Assembly (NCBI RefSeq): GCF_001039355.2
Contig: NW_019775449.1
Location: forward strand, 1 to 64,000
Length of the DNA stretch: 64,000 bases
Source: Lingula anatina
Taxonomy: Eukaryota > Brachiopoda > Lingulata > Lingulida > Lingulidae
Direction of reading: 5' to 3'
Shown: positions 22,395-33,490 of the stretch, in pieces
Layout of the letters: every line of letters begins with the position of its first letter
How positions within the stretch are numbered: position 1 is the first letter of the stretch
Position numbers and translations under genes: made by a program
Notes under the pieces: generated by a model
Databases searched by the model: none
Told to the model about the DNA's origin: nothing
What the model saw: the letters and a program-made list of their open reading frames with translations, nothing else

Positions 22395-25322
22395 CAACAC
22401 TTTTCTTTGGATCTCTTCAGTTATTTTAATTGAAGTTTGATAGTTGAACATTTAATACATCTCATGATTCAGCAAATTTAAATTATCAGAAAGGTATCTA
22501 ACGAACACAAGTATTTTGATCAAAAAGAATAATTTTATTCTCCCACAACGCTGCCTTTGTTACTATTTTTAAAAGCGATTCTTTACCCCAGTGCGTTTTT
22601 CTTTTCTTTTTATCTGATCTTTCAAATAAATTACGTTACAGTTTGGTGTCGTTGTCTGTTCAATAAATGGAAGTACGATCGTTTTACTAGCATGCTGACA
22701 ATAGACCAGTTCGTCTCTGTTGATATTAACCGGTACCCAGTAATCCGAGTAGAGCTAAAAATGAATTGGCTTTTCATGTACAGTGCACCTAATCCTAATG
22801 GAGCGACAAGTGATGCATTTGGAATTGGGATCGAGTTTTCCTATTTGTGGTTATTGACACCGCTTACGAATTAGGTTCTTTCCATTAATATTGGTTTGTC
22901 TGGTTATAAATTGCCAAGAAGTCTCGTCACAAATTTCAAGAAATTTTCGGGTCTTTTAATACCAATTTCTGCTTTCAGAAATTACCATTGTCTTTGTAGG
23001 ATATTTGCGTTCTTGGGGCCTTCTCTCATTAGCTTTTTACACATTGAACTTTTTCATGATCTACATGTAGCCACTGAACGAGGAACCCGTTCTGTCGGCG
23101 TAACAAGGGTCTTTTCTGTTTATTGTCAAATATAATGTTCACTAGGGTCATATGCCACCTGAAAACGATTAATGACCCTTACTAGAAGGATTGATATTGG
23201 ATGCAGTCTAGTATTTTGGTCCCGTGCCCTTGGAACAGAACAGGACTTTTACAGATTGATGAGATCTGCAGATCAAAAATGAGCACTAAAATGACGATAT
23301 CGCATTATCATTTGAACGGTTTCTGAATCCCCCTCAAAGGGTTTTTCGGATGTAGTGCAATCCAGTCCTCGTGGTTTAGAAATGAACTTTGTAAAGAAAA
23401 TTTACAGTAAGGAAAATAGTACGTACAGTGTATGGTTTGTATTGATAGGCAAGACAGTTTCTTTTTTAAATAAAGTCGATTTTCTTCATTATACACTTCT
23501 TGTATAATTTGGATCTTTGCGATTTAAGATTTGTGGGCTCATTCCCAATAAAACTGTTCTTCTACATAGAACGATCTAACTCCGAGGAGACTCGCTGAAT
23601 GGAATCAGATTAACAGATCAACACGGCTCGGATTAACAGCTCAACACAGCTCGGATTAACAGATCAACACGCCGCCTCCTGAGTTTGAGTGTAAAATACA
23701 AAAAAAAAAAAATACTGGTGATTATACGTGTCCATTGGAAATTACAGGAGGCGTGTTAATCTGGTTGCATTCAGCGAGAGTCGGAGCGGAGTTTTAATCG
23801 ATCTACGTAGAGCGATGGTTTCATTGGGAATGGGCCGTATAATCAATTTTTATCACACTGTTTTACATGACTCCTTTCTTCTAGGGATAGATTGTAAAGG
23901 TCAGTGTCGCCTTTAAAGTCTTGTCATGTATCTGTAATGTAGTCTTGGTCAGAGTGATTTATGTCAGTAAAATACTTCAAAAGGTGAGAAAGATAAATGG
24001 CTCTTGCGTATGAAATAAGGTCTGTAGGGCAAATGGGCACCATTTTTTTTATTTGACCTTGATAGTATCCTCGTTACATATTAAATGCACGCTATCCACG
24101 TGACTCCAAATGAATAATGACTTACAAAACATTCTAACCATTTTATTAAACAAATTATGATGGTGCTTTTGTGAATATTTCAACATTTTGAAGTTATATT
24201 AGCAACGGTCACTTCATGATGATTCAATAAAAACTGAAGAATGATTTTAAAATGAAAATTTGAAGTGTGCAGAATCTGGGGCGTCATAATACTTGACACT
24301 GTCTCTTGCGAGCGTTTATCATCACCATGTCGGCCAATGTTGAAATCGGTAGAGGTGTAATGGTTGTTATAGAGGACTTTACAAGAATACGGCGCTTTTT
24401 GTGACCTACAAGAAGTAGTATAAAAACATTGTTTAAATGTACTCGATCATTATCATTTTAGCCGCGATATTGTTGCTTTCTTTTCAATTATGTAAAATAA
24501 CGCACTTGCCGAAGAAAGGTGTAGAATAAAATGGATTTTCAATATTCATTTTATTAATATACTGAGAAATAAGCAGGACCTCCTACTTCCACCTCTCAAC
24601 ACCAACAAAAATATTTGGATGATATATTTGCTGATTTTCCTTAAAAAATATACAGTCGTGGTATTGTATTATAACCGGTCAACATGTTTTCAGGACAAAT
24701 TGACAGTTGTAGTTGATGTTCCAGCGACAGTCAAAATAAATCAAAATGAATACTTCTCTCCAATTAATACGTCAACATAATATATACATCAATTAATATT
24801 TCAAATTATTAAATAATGCAAAAATTAATCTTGTTAATTATAAATATATTTTGTATAAAAATAATTTGAATAAGGCAAGTTGAATGAATTCTTTATAAAA
24901 AAATCCTGACCATGTGTAAAATAGTACAAAAAAAGAACAAACAATATGACTTACTTGAATAATGAATAGTTTTCATTTATATAAACAACAAGCAGTGCCC
25001 ACCGGTGTAAGTTACTTATTAATAAAATAAGTAACTTACCATACTTGGTGTAAACTCCGTAGGGTTATACTATGGTTTTATCACCCTTAAATGTAACATT
25101 CAATCACGGTGGATTAAATTAATTATTTGCTTACTCTAATATAGAGTATAATCAAGATAGTCTTAAACATTGAGAAAGTTGTATTTTGTCTGTTCCTCGA
25201 AGATATATTACAAGTAAGTACAAGGATACCGGTGATTTTAAACCGAGTTGGTGACTCGGCGTTTGGTCATGTTTCTTGTTGGACAGTTGAAGCTACTCTG
25301 ACAGTTCAGGCGGTTCACCGGG
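22395..25322. other. Intergenic region between TUBGCP2 and the aquaporin array
   Basis: No coding exon was recognised. It holds a hairpin element at about 23535-23838 and, from roughly 24100, sequence homologous to the flanks of the other aquaporin genes (compare the stretch around 24280-24560 with 34410-34700 and 50690-51000). A nearly perfect palindrome, with arms GTAAGTTACTTATT and its complement, lies at about 25009-25038. The 3' untranslated region of aquaporin A should be in the last few hundred bases. Confidence 0.5.
23535..23838. mobile_element. Hairpin MITE-like element, ~100-base arms
   Basis: The left arm (about 23535-23690: GGGCTCATTCCCAATAAAAC ... GAATGGAATCAGATTAACAG ... GCCGCCTCC) is the imperfect reverse complement of the right arm (about 23740-23838: GGAGGCGTGTTAATCTGGTT ... 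TTTCATTGGGAATGGGCC). The left arm has a small internal triplication of a GCTCGGATTAACAG-like unit. The same family flanks the exon-4 splice donor in all three aquaporin genes. No coding capacity. Confidence 0.65.
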
Positions 25323-28300
25323 TCACATTGAAGTTAACCGTTCCTCTTCGTTCCCGTCATTTTTTTCCGGAATCTGTATACGTGTAAATAAACTTTTTGG
25401 TTCATTCTTATTTAGTAATTAGTAATATGTTGCCTTCAAATAAAATATAGAATAACCTTTATAGTTTGTGGACTTTAACGTTATAAGTATACGATTTACA
25501 ACTGAAACTTTTATTTTCTGAAAAATAGTACATTTTTTATAAAAAGCCAATGAAAATTTGTCTATAATACTTACTGTGAGCAATGTGCTTGATGACAATT
25601 GGTGATGCAAAGTCTTGCACTTGCTGCACGCTGAAACGGAAAATAACTATAATTACAGGGTGAAGGTAAAATATTACCAGCCACTTCAACTGGGTCTGCA
25701 TCTTGTGAGTTCACCCTGACTTAAACATATCACGAGAGGAACAGATTAATATTAAAAGAAAAATACACATGGGACGTCCAGGTAACTATCTCCCATATGA
25801 AGGAGCGATTTTGGGTCTTCAAAAATACGCAACGAAATGCTTACCATGTCGACTGATAAACTCGTCTGCAACCCAGTTTCCGTGATGATGCTCTTTATTT
25901 GATCCAGTGTCTTCTCCCAAAACGCCATTTTCTTTTGTCTCTATTGGTGTTCCTCCCTGTCTGACTATGTAGTGGTAAACAAACGTGGCTAGGCAGGCTC
26001 CAGCAATAGGGCCGACCCAGTACAGCTATATAAAAATGATTCGGAAAAGAGTGAGGAGTATATTCTAGTCATGTTTATTTGGTTAATTTGTATATGGCCT
26101 GAGTCTCTTTATGCTAGCATACGCAAATGATAACCAACAAAGGTAGTTCTCAAAAGGTTTTTTTGTGCGCGCGCGTGTATTATACGTAGCAAACTCACCC
26201 AACTATGCTCCCATTGGCCAGCTATGAAGGAACGCCCAAATGATATACACGGGTTCAGCATCGTGCCAGATAAATCTGCCTAAAATATCAAAACATCAGT
26301 GGTAATCATTATTGACTGTGCATTATCAATTCATACTTGACTATGATATAGGGAGAATTTACCCGTTATTAACATAAACCAGATTAAAAGTGTGCGTTTA
26401 ATAGAATACAGAAAAGCTAATGATTATACTTTGGAAACAAGAGGAGGCGTGTTAATCTGATTGCATTCAGCGATAGTCCCCACGAAGTTGGGTCGATCTA
26501 CGTAGACTGATAGTTTCATTGGGAATGTGCCCTAGACTGATCAACTTACCCCGGTAACGATGGCTACTGTCACCCACAGTCCGATGGACAGTCCCCAGGA
26601 TGGGTCATATGGGTGATAATGGGTATCAATAGACCCCAGAGCAACGAAGACCAGGACAAATGTGTTAAACACTTCAATTCCAAAAGCTTGTGCCAGAGTC
26701 ACTTCATGATGATGTCGTATGTAGCCGCTGATCTGACGACCGGGTGGAACGAACCTGAAAGAAAGAAGAAATTAAGGGAAATAAATAAAATCTTGCTGCA
26801 ATGTGTCACCGTCCTTGCATGAGTGATCTTGTCTTCACTCACACATAATAGTTAAATGTAAAATCCCTTTGCCAGTTAAATACTCGATCATTCCGCGAAA
26901 AGCAAACATTTCAGCATTCATCTCTGTGTATAAATGTCTCTAAAATAGGGGAACTTAATGGAAACAACTTCTTAAGACGCTGTTAGTGCTATTTTTTAAA
27001 TTGGGTTTACTCTACTGCGAAATTTCCATTGACGCTTCTCTTACGCTTCAGGCAGCCATGCTCCCAAAACTGCTCCGGTACACTGGGCAACGACATATAT
27101 CAGCGCTACAAATTAAAAAGGCACTTAGACTGGGTTTCATTTCTAAATAGCAAGATACAGATACCTATTTGCACTATAACGATTTTAAAATTACGATGGA
27201 TAGTTTACTTTTTTCTCCAAACAAAACATTATCAGAAGTACCAACTGTGAATAAAGGAATTTAGGCATCTTTTCTCGTGAAAATAAACTAATAACCAATA
27301 AGTACAATTTGTGATAAAATGAAGAAAGAAATAATTAAATACAATGTAAATAGAATAAACGAGGACGGTTCCTTGAATTTGTGATACAAGTTATTAACCG
27401 GTGTTAATGGCACAGTAGTTTAAGATAGTGGCAGGTGTTTTTGTCATGTTACCTTTCAGAGGGGTGAACTGCTTAGAAATAAGGAGTGCCAGACTCACTG
27501 CAGGGTTGATGTGTGCGCCGCTGACGTGACCAATAGCAGCAACAATACAGTACACGCAGAAGCCTGGAAAAGCACTGTGGCATGTTTATAAGAAACTAAA
27601 AATGAACATATGAAGCTTTGAATTTCCTTTTACTCTGCTCTGCCTCTGTCCGGCATGTGGCAGTGTATGTAGCATAGTTGTACACAATTTTATTTAACTT
27701 GCTAGCTTAAACATTCAATTACCCTTTAAACACTTTCAAAACAAGAATTCATTGGCCGTAGCTCACATAATTGTCATTTAATTAAAAGATGTAAACAATC
27801 TAAAGCAGCTTATATGAATATTTTTAATAATGATTTTATTCAATAGGACAATTTTGCTTGGCAAATGCACGTTTTCTTGAACTGCGTCAACCAAATCTGG
27901 CATAGTGTAGGCAATAACAGATGTGGCTGCAGCTGGGATTTTAAAACGTGTAACGTGCACCATTTGACAGTTTTACCAAATCAGAAGTTACAATAATAAG
28001 TTCTTTCAACCACAGCTAAAAGCTATCTATTGTAAAACACAGTTGATGGGATCGTTCACTGGCTTTTATGGACCAGGGAAAACCTTTATGTAATTTGGTC
28101 TCACACTGATACCGGATTCGAAAAATTAAAAGTTTATATATGGAGTAAATTGGATATTTCTCTTTTTTGTGTGAACCAGAACAATAATTTAACCTTCGTT
28201 AAAGTGGAACCATAGTCTTAAAGCTTATAGTAAATTTTTTGTGAAACCGCTCATGGACTGGCTTTAAGGTTTAAGTATGAAAGGTATGGAAGTTAGCCAA

Positions 28301-28935
28301 CCTTATCCTCGTTATGCCTTATCCCAGTCCTCGTTATATACGCTATCCAAGTAAAATGAAACTGAAGGTCCGAGTAACAGAGAGCACAACCCCCATTAGC
28401 TTCATACAGGTAAGAAAAGTGCCACGTAAGTGGGTCAAAATGAGCTTACCTGTACACATTTTAAACAAGACAAATACAAATGTTAAAATCGGTGAGAACT
28501 AGAGTCCAGTGTCACAAGGGACAATCTCGATGTACGCTTGTATTAAATACCTTGAAATATTAGGAACATATGTCACTAGCAAATTGACTTGAACTGCTTA
28601 AAGTCGTATTCTCAAATAAAAAGGTATAACTACGTTGTGTACGCTATTTGTTATTTTCTATGTGTAAAACACCAGGGGGCTTTGGTGTAAGTAAGCTTTT
28701 CGGTTTTGTCTATTAGCTTTAGTATGGAGGACATCTTACCCATTCCTACCGCAATTCCTAAAGTCGTAACATACTTGGGACAGTCAGCTAGGGCAATCGT
28801 CAACAACAAACCGTTAGTTACGAGAATTAACGATCCTATTATTTCTGCGCACACGGCTCTCCAGAACTGAAGTGTTTTAATGTCTTTTATTTCACTTCGG
28901 AAGTGATCTAAGACTCTCTCCTTCCAGATTCCCAT
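25323..28935 (-). CDS. Aquaporin A (NPA/NPC type)
   Basis: Predicted six-helix channel of the major intrinsic protein family in the plasma or an internal membrane, 313 residues. Exons on the minus strand: 28740-28935, 27453-27563, 27045-27105, 26550-26754, 26199-26279, 25845-26025, 25575-25630, 25323-25373; all joins keep phase. The first ATG after the TATA box (MGIWKERV) is the start. Loop B reads GHVSGAHINPAVSLALL. Loop E reads SGTMLNPCISFGRSF, so the second NPA is NPC and the usual Arg after it is Ile. Aligned with AQP1, the selectivity-filter positions become Met, Ile, Thr, Ile instead of Phe, His, Cys, Arg. The C-terminal tail has a HHH stretch, CSKCK and ends ERLTSM. The family is certain; the substrate cannot be assumed to be water. 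Confidence 0.92.
26440..26549. mobile_element. Half MITE abutting the exon-4 donor of aquaporin A
   Basis: Sequence GGAGGCGTGTTAATCTGATT through GGGTCGATCTACGTAGACTG and TTTCATTGGGAATG matches the right arm of the hairpin element at 23535-23838. It ends within a few bases of the GTAAGTTGATCA donor of exon 26550-26754. The same junction occurs in genes B (about 36966-37081) and C (about 54484-54548), so the insertion predates the tandem duplication. Confidence 0.55.
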
Positions 28936-29040
28936 CGCGTTCGTTGTGGTCAAGACGTTGAGCTTGTTGACAAGAGATTGGAAGAATGCCGTACACTTGT
29001 CTGTGCTGTTGGAACTGAACACCCGCTGAGCAAGCGAGGG

Positions 29041-29048
29041 ATTTTATA
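29041..29048 (-). promoter_or_regulatory. TATA box of aquaporin A
   Basis: TATAAAAT on the minus strand, 106 bases before the start codon, in the context CGCGTATAAAATCCC. A GC-rich block (GACTCCGCCTCC, about 29090-29105 in reverse) lies ~50 bases further upstream. Both are conserved at the other two genes. Confidence 0.6.
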
Positions 29049-30865
29049 CGCGCACGCCCACTGATATATCTTTTATAGGAGCAGTGGTGGAGGAGGCGGA
29101 GTCTACGGTAGTTGGTTGTGAGCACTTTGACATTCTTTTACAAAATAAATTTTATGATGCAAATTTAAGTTTTAAGTAGCCCCAGAATTCCTCGTGAATG
29201 GAAAGACCCCCCACCCCCAGGCCCAACGCAGCTCATGAATGCCTGTTGTTCGTAAAAAGACCACTGGGTTTGTGTCAGGTATGTTCCTTATAAAATTACA
29301 ATTTAAAGAAAGATAACACGCACCTTTTACCGAAGTCACGTGCGAGGTCTTTGGCACCCTTGTATCTCATCGATAAAACGAAAGACAGCTTCCAGTATGA
29401 AAAACTTTCGACAAAAAAAATGGAGATTTATTTAAGAACGACATGCTAATGCGGCATATTAGTGTTAGGTATATCACGTTTTATTCTGACAGTTTTTAAG
29501 AATGCATCTTAGCTAAAAGCTACGTGTATCCTTGCACCATAGTCCAATGAAACGTGTCCGTGGGTTTTATTTGAGCGATTTCTGAAAGATGGAATCTGCA
29601 TGGTCATGTCGCTTTGAAAAAATTCCTGCACTGTTTGGATCTCAAAAGTACCTTTACTTGAATAAAAAATAAAAAGAAGCGACGTGCCATGTAATGTTGT
29701 TTTTGGCTTTCGCGACATGCATTTTTCTTATTAAACATGGTGTCCTTGAATAAAAACGGTCGTGCCACAAGCACAGATTAAGTAGAAGAAAGATCAAATG
29801 ATTTGTATGTAAGAATGGAGATAATGGAAAGAATGGAATGTGTAAAGGAATAAGAAAATGATAAGGGTCATTAAAGCTATGCCCCCCTTAACTGCCAATT
29901 GTAAATGCAAATTAAATATGTTCAACATGTCCCGAATAGGCAAAAGTAACCTTGCATTATCGATTGCCAAACAAGTATCACAAAGTGCAGGGATGTCAAA
30001 GAGGCCTGAAATGATCCGTCTGCATGTACCGGTAGCAAAGGTGATCCCTCGACACCCTACTGCGTTTTCATAATCTCAAGACTAACTAACTTGTCTTTAC
30101 TACAAGTATTTCTGAGTGCCATTGATAAAAAACACCAATAGGCGGTCCGCTTTCATATGGGTGCAGTAAAACATCATTATCATTAGCTTAAACATAAAAG
30201 ATGATTCTCCGCGAACGTAACGTGCCTTACTTAAAAAGGATGTCATTACCAACGGTGCCGACATGTGCGTAAAACTATGAAAATGACGTTGGGTTTGAAA
30301 ATTGTTCAATACCTTTTTACTTTTAGAGCCATTGTGTTAGATGGATTTAAAATGCAATTTGGCTTTGACCTAGGGCCCCATTCCTACAGCTATGCCATGT
30401 GAGCACAATCCAAGCACAATCCATTGTCGAGTATTGCAGTGTGAGCAATCAAAAAATAAAAAATAAATAAAATAATAATAAGAAGAAGGATTATTTTGAA
30501 TTATAGACTACATCTTAAATGTTTCTAGTAAAACATTCTGTACTAATGTCTTGTTCCAAAATATAGAGTATGTGCTATTTAAAAGAGAAAATTAAGACAA
30601 AGCCCATAAAATTACTTTTTTTACTCAGTTAAGAAGCTGAACTATTTACAGCTTTCGGTACAGGTATAATGGTTATGGAGGCTTTTCCAAGAAAACGAGG
30701 CTTGGGATGATCTACCGTAAGTATTATAAAGAAACAGTCTAAACAGACCCGATCAATGTCTTTTTAGGTGTGATATAGCTGCTATCTTTTCAATTATGTA
30801 AAATAACGCACTCGCTGAAGAAAGGTGTAGAATAAAATGGATTTTTAAAAATTCATTTTATTAAT
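29049..30865. repeat. Upstream flank of aquaporin A, homologous to the flanks of B and C
   Basis: Shares blocks in the same order with 49301-51000 and 56854-58560, for example CCCCAGAATTCC near 29182, GCGGCATATTAGTGTTA near 29451, TGCAAATTAAATATG near 29905 and AAAATGATGTCATC-type stretches. At the right it reaches a block (30740-30865) that elsewhere lies downstream of an aquaporin gene, then stops abruptly at a foreign insertion. No coding exon was recognised in it. Confidence 0.6.
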
Positions 30866-33490
30866 ATTGTAACGCGACGCGGCCGTCCGCCTCGAGTCGG
30901 CGACGACACCCCGACGCGGTGTGGGATTGATGTTGCCTGTACCTTGGGGAAAGTCTATCCCCAACCTTCGGAAATAAAAAGACATGTATTACATTTCCAA
31001 TATGATTATTAAATCTCCAAACATTGAATACAAAAATTCATGCAATATAAACGTGACTTATGGCCACAATAGTTCATGCATTTCCAAGTATCCTTTAACG
31101 TGACTTATGGTCATTAAAGTTCATAAATTTCAAATGTTGCGCGCGACGACAGCATCTGGGTAGTAAAACGAAGACAACGAAGACAGCTCTGGTAGCGTCG
31201 TAGCTCGCGTAGTCTTCTTATGGGTAGCGCAGCGGTTCCCGTAGATCGCGTATCTTCTCATATGAATTATCGTACGTAGTCAGCTTATGGTAGCGTCGTG
31301 GCTCGCGTAGTGTCACTCATCTCCGTGGTGCTGTCCGTTCTGTAATTCTCTCTTCAAGATGTTGTCCTCATGGTAGGGAGTTCATACCGCATCGCACGGC
31401 CGCAGGCGCTAGGGGAATCCAAGTCAGCTCTCGGTGTGCACCCTCTCCCGACAGCCCGATTCCAGCTTCACCAGCTCTGATGTGGATGCGGCGATACTCT
31501 CTACCAGAAATACGCTAGGGTGCGGGTCAAATGATACCAACTCAATACTGACAATCTTTCCGGTCACCAGTGACGAGGGCGCGGGGGATCGACGCGGCCT
31601 TCAAACCAATCAGTGGAGATTTTGGCGGCGATGAAACCCTTTGACTCGGGACCAGTGTTCGTTGGCACCGAAAGAGCAAGGTTAATCTTCGCATATCACA
31701 AGCCAACATTTTCCACTCCCTGGGCACCGTCTGTTCCGTGTGAAATCTCCGAACTCGCATGGGCGGGGACGGGGGGTTCGCAGGGAAGCACCGTAAGGGA
31801 TCAGCCCGCTACGGCCTTACGTCCCGTGGCAGGGGTTGGACAATCTTCACCACGTCTCCGTTTCTAAGGTCACAGTCGGCTGGCATCCACTCGACTCCTC
31901 CGGATGGACACACTGAACTAAAGAAACAAAAGCAAAATCTGCCCCTTCACACGGGGTAACTCGACTCCCTTCACACGGGAGTAACACTCTTGGGCTGGAA
32001 CTCGGCATTAGACCCAAGTGGACGTCCGCTCTACTATGGCGCCCCGGACCCGGCCGGCTTTTCACCCGGGGTCGTCATCCACAATAATTGCAACATCCTT
32101 GGCACAGCTCTACCAAGGGGTCCCAGACCGTTATGCTGCATAAGCCCATGGCCCGGAAGACACTGAAGAGGTTCCGCCCAGCCAACTGTTAACTCAGAGA
32201 AACTCAAATCACGTTGATTAGTAATCTTACCGGAGAGTAACTCTCCCATTATGCACTGTGCTAGACACTGGTTATTTAACTATCAAAGTTATTTCCTACA
32301 ATGGTCTTACATCTTAGCATTGTCTACACTAGCTAGTGAAATTTAAAGAGGTCCCTAACTCCCTCTGAAAGACTCACTATGCCGACCTTGTCTGTCCATA
32401 GCCAAACATAGCTCGCCGGCGTGTATAACATTATTTTCTTAAATCTGCCCTCCCATTCACAGACTAAAACTTTAGATAAATGCAGTTAAATCTCTCCCCA
32501 ATTGACTAGCGTAACAACTTATCATGCGTACAGTAAAATCCTCCCCCCATATACTAGGGTAACACTGAACACTGATTCCATTAGCAGATAACTCAAAACA
32601 AGGACCTAGCGTTAAGTTACGCTGTAGTTAAACTAAGCTTAATTATAAGTGATAAATATGACCCTACGACGTTATCCCTAAAACAACCAACATGCCTTAA
32701 CTATGACTGAAATGACGTGGTCATTAGATGACAACATGGAATGACTGACGTTGTCTCTGACGACAACAAGACGCTGTCCCTAAAAGATTACTTAACTTAA
32801 CTATGACTGAAATGACGTGGTCATTAGATGACAACATGGAACGACTGACGTTGTCATTGACGACAACATGACGTTGTCCCTAAAAGACAACATAACTTAA
32901 CTATGACTGGAATGACGTGGTCACTAGATGACAACATGGAATGACTGACGTTGTCATTGACGACAACATGACGTTGTCCCTAAAAGACAACCAAACTGAA
33001 CTATGACTGGAATGACGTGGTCATTAGATGACAACATAGAATGACTGACGTTGTCTCTGACGACAACATGACGTTGTCCCTAAAAGACAACATAACTATG
33101 ACTGGAATGACGTGGTCATTAGATGACAACATGGAATGACTGACGTTGTCATTGACGACAACATGACGTTGTCCCTAAAAGACAACCAAACTTAACTATG
33201 ACTGGAATGACGTGGTCATTAGGTGACAACATGGAATGACTGACGTTGTCTCTGACGACAACATGACGTTGTCCCTAAAAGACAACCAAACTTAACTATG
33301 ACTGGAATGACGTGGTCACTAGATGACAACCTAGAATAATTGACGTTGTCTCCGAGGACAACGTGACTTAACTACGACTGGAATGACGTGGTCATTTTAT
33401 GACAACATGGAATGGTTAGAAAGGAAAATAAGCGAAAATGAAATAATAAATAAAAACTGCCCTACGCTTAGCCTTAACTACTCACTGCTG
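30866..33490. mobile_element. Unclassified GC-rich insertion with a terminal tandem array
   Basis: Base composition changes sharply at about 30866 (TGTAACGCGACGCGGCCG) from AT-rich array DNA to GC-rich DNA and returns at about 33490. The block has no homologue in the other intergenic copies. It holds AATAAA near 30974, short repeats of the GTAGCGTCGTGGCTCGCGTAG type at about 31180-31310, and the ~100-base tandem array at its right end. The open frames at 31434-31959 and 31542-32249 overlap on both strands and show no known domain. The TGTAAC start hints at an LTR element, but no second LTR, primer site or polymerase was seen, so the class is open. Confidence 0.5.
32701..33416. repeat. Tandem repeat, ~100-base unit, eight copies
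   Basis: Units begin CTATGACTG(A/G)AATGACGTGG at about 32701, 32801, 32901, 33001, 33096, 33196, 33296 and 33372; the seventh is shortened. Each contains ACAACATGGAATGACTGACG followed by GTTGTC...GACGACAACATGACG and TTGTCCCTAAAAGACAAC. The motif GACGTTGTC and its complement GACAACGTC recur within a unit, so a unit can fold on itself. Confidence 0.9.

Noticed and set aside
28936-29022. Longer N-terminus for aquaporin A starting at 29022
   Set aside because: That frame opens with GTG, not ATG, and lies in the expected 5' untranslated region just after the TATA box. The ATG at 28935 matches the starts of B and C.
31434-32249. Overlapping open frames in the GC-rich insertion
   Set aside because: They overlap on both strands, have no recognisable motif and are expected by chance in GC-rich DNA.
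32701-33416. CRISPR-like array
   Set aside because: Repeats are ~100 bases with no distinct spacers, in an animal genome; it is a tandem satellite-type repeat.
30868-33490. LTR retrotransposon beginning TGTAACGCG
   Set aside because: No second LTR, primer-binding site, gag or pol was visible, and no CA end with a target duplication could be placed.
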